NCBI GenBank assembly: GCA_017632095.1
Contig: JAGBSA010000041.1
Location: 1-18,316 of the forward strand
Direction of reading: 5' to 3'
Source: Bacteroidales bacterium
GTDB lineage: Bacteria; Bacteroidota; Bacteroidia; Bacteroidales; P3
Length of the DNA: 18,316 bases
Shown: positions 14,333 through 18,316 of the stretch, piece by piece
How the letters are laid out: every line of letters starts with the position of its first letter
How positions within the stretch are numbered: the first letter of the stretch is position 1
The notes under the pieces: generated by a model
The model's database searches: none
The model's input: the letters and a program-made list of their open reading frames with translations, nothing else
Told to the model about the DNA's origin: nothing
Program-made: the position numbers and the translations under genes

Positions 14333-15358
14333 ATTTCTATAATGCTGTTTTTCACTGCTTGCAACAAACAATCAAAACCAAGCGACAAGGTACTTTTCGG
14401 CAAAGAGGAAAGTCCCAAAGAAACAGTTGCCATTCACAGATTTGACAAAGCCTTATTTTCTTACGAAAACAATAGCGACAAAAGTTTAGAAGAATATCTG
14501 TTTTCTTTGGAAAAAGAATACAAAGCCATGTTTGCCACCGAGCTTTCTAACCAAGAATATATGTCAATCATTAAAGCATTCACACAAGATGAGCAAATGC
14601 AAGAAGCAAACAAAGCTGTAATGAAAGCTTATCCCGATTTGAAATGGTTGGAAAGCGATTTGGCAGAGGCTTTAAGCAAAATCAAAAAGATTCGTTCCAA
14701 CAATTACAAAAACGATATTTACACTTTGATGCTTGGACCTGCGGAATACTCCTTTGCTTATCAAAACAGAATATTGGTTTATCCCGAATTCAGTGCAATA
14801 AGTCTTGATTTGTACACTATAAATTCACTTTCTGCTCACCCTTATTACAAAACTATCCCTGAGTATATGAGAAAATGTTTGACCAAAGACAACATTGCAC
14901 CTGATTTTGTCAGAACTTATTTACAAGAAATCACTTTTCGAGACATTCCTTTGCAGAGTCAAAACCCTGAAGCGACACTTTTGGATTGCATAGTGGACAA
15001 TGGCAAATACTCTTATGCAGTTTCGGCTCTTTTACCTCAGTATAAATTGAACCATATCCTCCGTTACACAGAACAAGAACAAGAATGGGTAGAGGCAAAC
15101 GAATATAATATTTGGACATATATTGTTCAAAATCAATTATTGTACTGTAAAGACAGAACAAAATATCTATCCCTAACTGCAGAAGGTCCAAGCACCAAAG
15201 GCATTGCAGATTCCCCTGCGAGAATTGGAAATTTCATTGGATTCAAAATAGTAGAGGCTTACATGAATCAAAACTCTATTACAATAGATAGCCTTTTCAA
15301 GATAAGCGATTCAAAACTTATATTGAACGAATCTAAATACAAACCCATTAAAAAGTAG
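14309..15358 (+). CDS. gldB: GldB-like lipoprotein
   Basis: A predicted lipoprotein resembling GldB, a component of gliding motility and type IX secretion in Flavobacteriia whose relatives are also found in Bacteroidales that do not glide. From ATG 14309 it has 349 residues with a short signal peptide and lipobox FTAC, Cys18 being the lipidated residue. The C-terminal segment P-A-R-I-G-N-F-I-G-F-K-I-V-E-A-Y-M is the most typical GldB-family stretch, and an upstream W-x-x-x-N-E-Y-N-I-W region also fits. An ATG at 14267 in the same frame would add 14 basic residues encoded by the 21-base repeat. The shorter start gives a more normal signal peptide and was chosen, but both are possible. It ends with TAG nine bases before the next gene. 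Confidence 0.7.
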   Translation: MNSNFILLISIMLFFTACNKQSKPSDKVLFGKEESPKETVAIHRFDKALFSYENNSDKSLEEYLFSLEKEYKAMFATELSNQEYMSIIKAFTQDEQMQEANKAVMKAYPDLKWLESDLAEALSKIKKIRSNNYKNDIYTLMLGPAEYSFAYQNRILVYPEFSAISLDLYTINSLSAHPYYKTIPEYMRKCLTKDNIAPDFVRTYLQEITFRDIPLQSQNPEATLLDCIVDNGKYSYAVSALLPQYKLNHILRYTEQEQEWVEANEYNIWTYIVQNQLLYCKDRTKYLSLTAEGPSTKGIADSPARIGNFIGFKIVEAYMNQNSITIDSLFKISDSKLILNESKYKPIKK

Positions 15359-15367
15359 AAACATATA

Positions 15368-17308
15368 ATGAAAAACATATTTTCGTCTTACAAATTGGTA
15401 TTGTGCAGATACCTACTTTCGCTTTTGTGTATTTATTGCACACAATTAGCATTCTATTTCTTGAATAGCAGCTTGTTTCAAGTAGATGGATTTTCAGAAT
15501 TCTTCAATATATTTGTAGGTTGCAGCCGTTACGCATTATCTTCCTTAAGTGTGTTTCTCGCACCTTATTTATTGCTATGCCTACTTCCTATTCCAATAAA
15601 ATCAAACAAAGTTTACACAATAGTATCCGACGTTTTGTACTATGTAGCTACAATTTTTATGGTAGCGGTTAATCTTGTTGATTGCGGCTATTATCGTTTC
15701 TCTTTTAAGAGACTTACTTCTGATATTACAAGATACTTAGGCGTTGGAGGCGATTTCAAAGAATTGATTCCTCAATTTTTGAGAGACTATTGGCAAATAG
15801 TACTTATCTTTATTGTTTTAATGATTTGCTTTATCATTGCCGATAGATTCCTCAGACGAAAATTCGAACCAAAAAGATATAGTGGCGAAAAAACAATTTT
15901 TAGTAAAAAGTGGTTTATAACACAATGCAGTGTCTTTATTGTGATTGTTCCTTTGCTGATAATTGCTCAAAGAGGTGGTTTGCAAACTCGTCCTTTGACT
16001 CTTATGCATGCAAGTATGTACACAAGCACACAAAACACTGCTTTGGTACTTAATACACCTTTTACATTGTATCGAACATTTGGAAAACCAACTTTGGAAA
16101 AGAAAGAGTTCTTTTCTTCAGAAGAATTGAATAATATCTATAATCCACACACCAAACCTCAACAAAGCATTTGGGCAGACTCGCTTTTTGCAACGCCTTT
16201 GCAAGTTGGGAAAACCAATGTCGTGATTATAATCTTGGAAAGTTTCTCTGCAGAATACCTAAACACCTATAATCCAAATGGAATCAGCTATACGCCATTC
16301 TTAGATTCGCTTGCAAAAAAGTCAATCGTCTTTCAAGGAATCTCAAATGGCAAAAAGTCAATTGACGGTGTACCTGCTATTTTATCATCTCTTCCTATCA
16401 TGATGGAGGAAAGCTATTTGACCAGCTGTTATGGAGAAAACATCTTAGGCTCTATTGCTTCTGACCTTGCAAAACATAACTACACCACGGCCTTTTTCCA
16501 TGGTGGATATAACGGAACAATGAATTTTGACAACTATACAAAGAAAATCGGCTTTAATCACTACTATGGAAAGGACGAATACAACAATAACAAAGACTAT
16601 GACGGCAATTGGGGAATTTATGATGAACCTTTCTTGCAATATATGGTTAAACAACTTGACACGCTTTCAAAACCTTTTGCGACAGCTCTTTTTACCCTTT
16701 CATCGCATCACCCATACAGCATACCCGAACAACACATCGGACGTTTCCCAAAAGGAAGTATGATTGTGCATGAAACAGTTGCTTATACAGATTATGCTTT
16801 GAAGAGATTCTTTGAAGAAGCCTCAAAGAAGGAATGGTTTGACAACACACTGTTTTTAATAACCGCCGACCATAGTGCTTTGACTTCGCAAGACGAATTT
16901 AAGACACAATTAGGACTTTTCAAAATTCCTATGATTATCTTCCACAATGGTTTGAACTCAAATTTCAAAAGCGATAGAACAATGCAACAAATAGATATTT
17001 ATCCTACCATTGCAGACTTATTGCATTTGGAAGATAATATCTTTTGTTTTGGACAAAGTGCATTCTCTCCAAAAGAGGAATTCTACATTTACTATAGTAA
17101 CGGAGAGTATTTGCTATTAAAAGGGAATTATCTGAGCAAATACAAAGAAGGATACCCAATAGAATTGTATGATGTGGCAAATGATCAAGGATTAAAACAC
17201 AACATAGCAAATCAAAACAAAGAAAGAGCAAAGATACATCAAAGATTTACAGAGGCTATAATACAGCAATATAATAACAATATAATATCCAACTCCACTC
17301 ACCCTTGA
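15368..17308 (+). CDS. LTA-synthase-like membrane sulfatase-fold enzyme
   Basis: A 646-residue inner-membrane protein with about five membrane segments (roughly 10-33, 55-75, 84-105, 143-160, 186-201) and a periplasmic alkaline-phosphatase-superfamily domain from about 280 to 600. Candidate metal and catalytic residues are E291 in ILESFS, S331 in NGKKSIDGVPAI, and D501-H502 in ITADHS, with SSHHPY near 446 as a further family motif. LtaS of Gram-positive bacteria transfers phosphoglycerol from phosphatidylglycerol to lipoteichoic acid with a Thr nucleophile; here the matching position appears to be Ser. In a Gram-negative the acceptor is unknown (glycan, lipid or protein). It follows the lipoprotein gene by 9 bases and precedes the lipid-kinase gene by 2. 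Confidence 0.9.
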   Translation: MKNIFSSYKLVLCRYLLSLLCIYCTQLAFYFLNSSLFQVDGFSEFFNIFVGCSRYALSSLSVFLAPYLLLCLLPIPIKSNKVYTIVSDVLYYVATIFMVAVNLVDCGYYRFSFKRLTSDITRYLGVGGDFKELIPQFLRDYWQIVLIFIVLMICFIIADRFLRRKFEPKRYSGEKTIFSKKWFITQCSVFIVIVPLLIIAQRGGLQTRPLTLMHASMYTSTQNTALVLNTPFTLYRTFGKPTLEKKEFFSSEELNNIYNPHTKPQQSIWADSLFATPLQVGKTNVVIIILESFSAEYLNTYNPNGISYTPFLDSLAKKSIVFQGISNGKKSIDGVPAILSSLPIMMEESYLTSCYGENILGSIASDLAKHNYTTAFFHGGYNGTMNFDNYTKKIGFNHYYGKDEYNNNKDYDGNWGIYDEPFLQYMVKQLDTLSKPFATALFTLSSHHPYSIPEQHIGRFPKGSMIVHETVAYTDYALKRFFEEASKKEWFDNTLFLITADHSALTSQDEFKTQLGLFKIPMIIFHNGLNSNFKSDRTMQQIDIYPTIADLLHLEDNIFCFGQSAFSPKEEFYIYYSNGEYLLLKGNYLSKYKEGYPIELYDVANDQGLKHNIANQNKERAKIHQRFTEAIIQQYNNNIISNSTHP

Positions 17309-17310
17309 TT

Positions 17311-18192
17311 ATGAAACAAAAACAAAAGATTTTATTCATAATAAACCCTATATCGGGGATTGGAAGGCAAAAGAAGGTTGAGCAAAACCTTGATTTATTT
17401 TTGGATAAAGACAAATTCGACTACCAAATCAGCTATACGTCTTATGCTCATCACGCAACGGCATTGTCTTTGGCAGCTGTGCTTAAAGGATTCGATGTTG
17501 TGGTTGCCGTAGGTGGCGATGGGTCAATCAACGACTGCATAAGAGGATTGGTATCGACCGGAGTGACGCTCGGAATCGTCCCTGCAGGAAGTGGAAACGG
17601 CTTAGCAAGATGCTTAAACATTCCTTTGTCTGTTGAAGATGCCATAAAATGTATCAACAATCAAAAAACGCTGGAGATAGATTCAATAAAGCTAAACGAC
17701 ACTTTTTATGCTAGCATTGCAGGAATTGGTTTCGATGCAATGATTGCCCAAGAATTTTCAAAAACTCAAACACGCGGCTTTCAGCCTTATCTGAAACTCG
17801 TTTTGCAACATTATCCCCATTATCAGCAACAAAATTATACATTGGTGATAGACGGAAAGGAGATAACAACACAGGCTTTGTTTATCAGTTTTGCAAACTC
17901 TAAGCAATTCGGATTCAACACTGAGATTGCCCCAAATGCAGAATTGAATGACGGTTTGATTGATATAGTAATTGTGAAAAAGCCACCCTTGCCACTATTG
18001 CTTTGGACCGCACAATTGCTTTTTTTTCATAAATTCGACAAATCTATTTACGTCGAGACATATCAGGCAAAGCACATAGTGGTTAAAAACATGGATAAAA
18101 TGTCTATTAACTTAGACGGAGAGTATGTTGAATTGAATGGAGACTTAGACTTTTCTATCGTACCGAAAAGCCTAAAGGTCATAATCCCTTAA
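17311..18192 (+). CDS. Diacylglycerol/lipid kinase family protein
   Basis: A 293-residue kinase of the DAGK-catalytic (YegS/DgkB/LCB5) family that phosphorylates a lipid alcohol at the cytosolic face of the membrane. Motifs are FIINPISGIGRQKK near the start, the nucleotide-binding VAVGGDGSIND near 65-75, and GIVPAGSGNGLARCLNIP near 88-105. The C-terminal beta domain has SIAGIGFDA and a late NLDGEYVE segment. A TTG two codons upstream (17305) would overlap the preceding stop; the ATG at 17311 begins MKQKQKILF, is a better start, and leaves a 2-base gap. Substrate could be diacylglycerol or, since many Bacteroidota make sphingolipids, a sphingoid lipid. The context favours recycling of diacylglycerol. 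Confidence 0.92.
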   Translation: MKQKQKILFIINPISGIGRQKKVEQNLDLFLDKDKFDYQISYTSYAHHATALSLAAVLKGFDVVVAVGGDGSINDCIRGLVSTGVTLGIVPAGSGNGLARCLNIPLSVEDAIKCINNQKTLEIDSIKLNDTFYASIAGIGFDAMIAQEFSKTQTRGFQPYLKLVLQHYPHYQQQNYTLVIDGKEITTQALFISFANSKQFGFNTEIAPNAELNDGLIDIVIVKKPPLPLLLWTAQLLFFHKFDKSIYVETYQAKHIVVKNMDKMSINLDGEYVELNGDLDFSIVPKSLKVIIP

Positions 18193-18225
18193 AGATTGGA
18201 ATCTTTTAATATCAAAATACAAATT

Positions 18226-18316
18226 ATGGGAAAGAAACAAAACAAAATAGGAGTCGTTTATTCGACAAATCCAGACTTTGAATACTTATACGAAGAGGAA
18301 GAATTGATTGAAACAC
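18226..18316 (+). CDS. SUI1/eIF1-like translation factor, 5' part
   Basis: Thirty codons before the window ends. The protein begins MGKKQNKIGVVYSTNPDF and continues into a run of Glu residues. The 'VVYSTNPDF-E-Y' start followed by an acidic stretch is characteristic of the small SUI1-family (YciH-like) translation initiation proteins of Bacteroidota. The SUI1 domain itself would lie beyond the edge, so the call rests on the leader only. It starts 33 bases after the lipid kinase and may be in the same transcript. Confidence 0.72.
   Translation, partial: MGKKQNKIGVVYSTNPDFEYLYEEEELIET

Noticed and set aside
14209..14433. Minus-strand frame with a striking Phe/Leu/Lys heptad pattern
   Set aside because: It is the reverse reading of the 21-base tandem repeat; the periodic protein is a by-product and no family or start signal supports it.

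Overview
The window looks like chromosomal DNA of an AT-rich Bacteroidota, most likely a Bacteroidales. The evidence is a protein with a type IX secretion (T9SS) C-terminal sorting domain, a GldB-family lipoprotein, several Bacteroidota-type -7 boxes (TAnnTTTG), no obvious Shine-Dalgarno sequences, and the acpP-fabF-rnc order with purN divergent that is usual in this group. It is mostly housekeeping and envelope genes. No transposase, CRISPR array, tRNA or rRNA is visible, and no gene-free stretch reaches 300 bases.

Left part (1-3085). On the minus strand acpP and fabF (fatty acid elongation) lead into the first codons of rnc, whose frame is broken by TAG close to the window edge. The outermost ~53 bases may not be genuine chromosome. 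purN (purine synthesis) is divergent from acpP and converges on ftnA (ferritin), with a strong two-way terminator between them.

Middle (3248-9600). folC (folate) on the plus strand converges on a minus-strand operon thiL - HAD phosphatase - FtsB/DivIC-like septum protein, again with a two-way terminator. Next comes a minus-strand pair, yicC (endoribonuclease) and a large exported TPR protein. A short divergent promoter region separates yicC from the right half.

Right part (9727-18316). Everything is on the plus strand and tightly packed: a membrane zinc metallopeptidase, a PASTA protein, a T9SS cargo protein and an RluD-type pseudouridine synthase form one overlapping run. After a repeat-rich 110-base gap come a GldB-like lipoprotein, an LTA-synthase-like membrane sulfatase-fold enzyme and a diacylglycerol-kinase-family enzyme. 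The last two could form a lipid headgroup-transfer and recycling pair. The window closes in the first 30 codons of a SUI1-like translation factor.

The least expected structure is non-coding. Four separate intergenic regions carry repeats with an exact 21-base period, built on a core like AAAACGAAG and mostly placed next to a hairpin. One of them runs in frame into the start of the GldB-like gene, where a perfect 12-bp inverted repeat covers the likely start codon.
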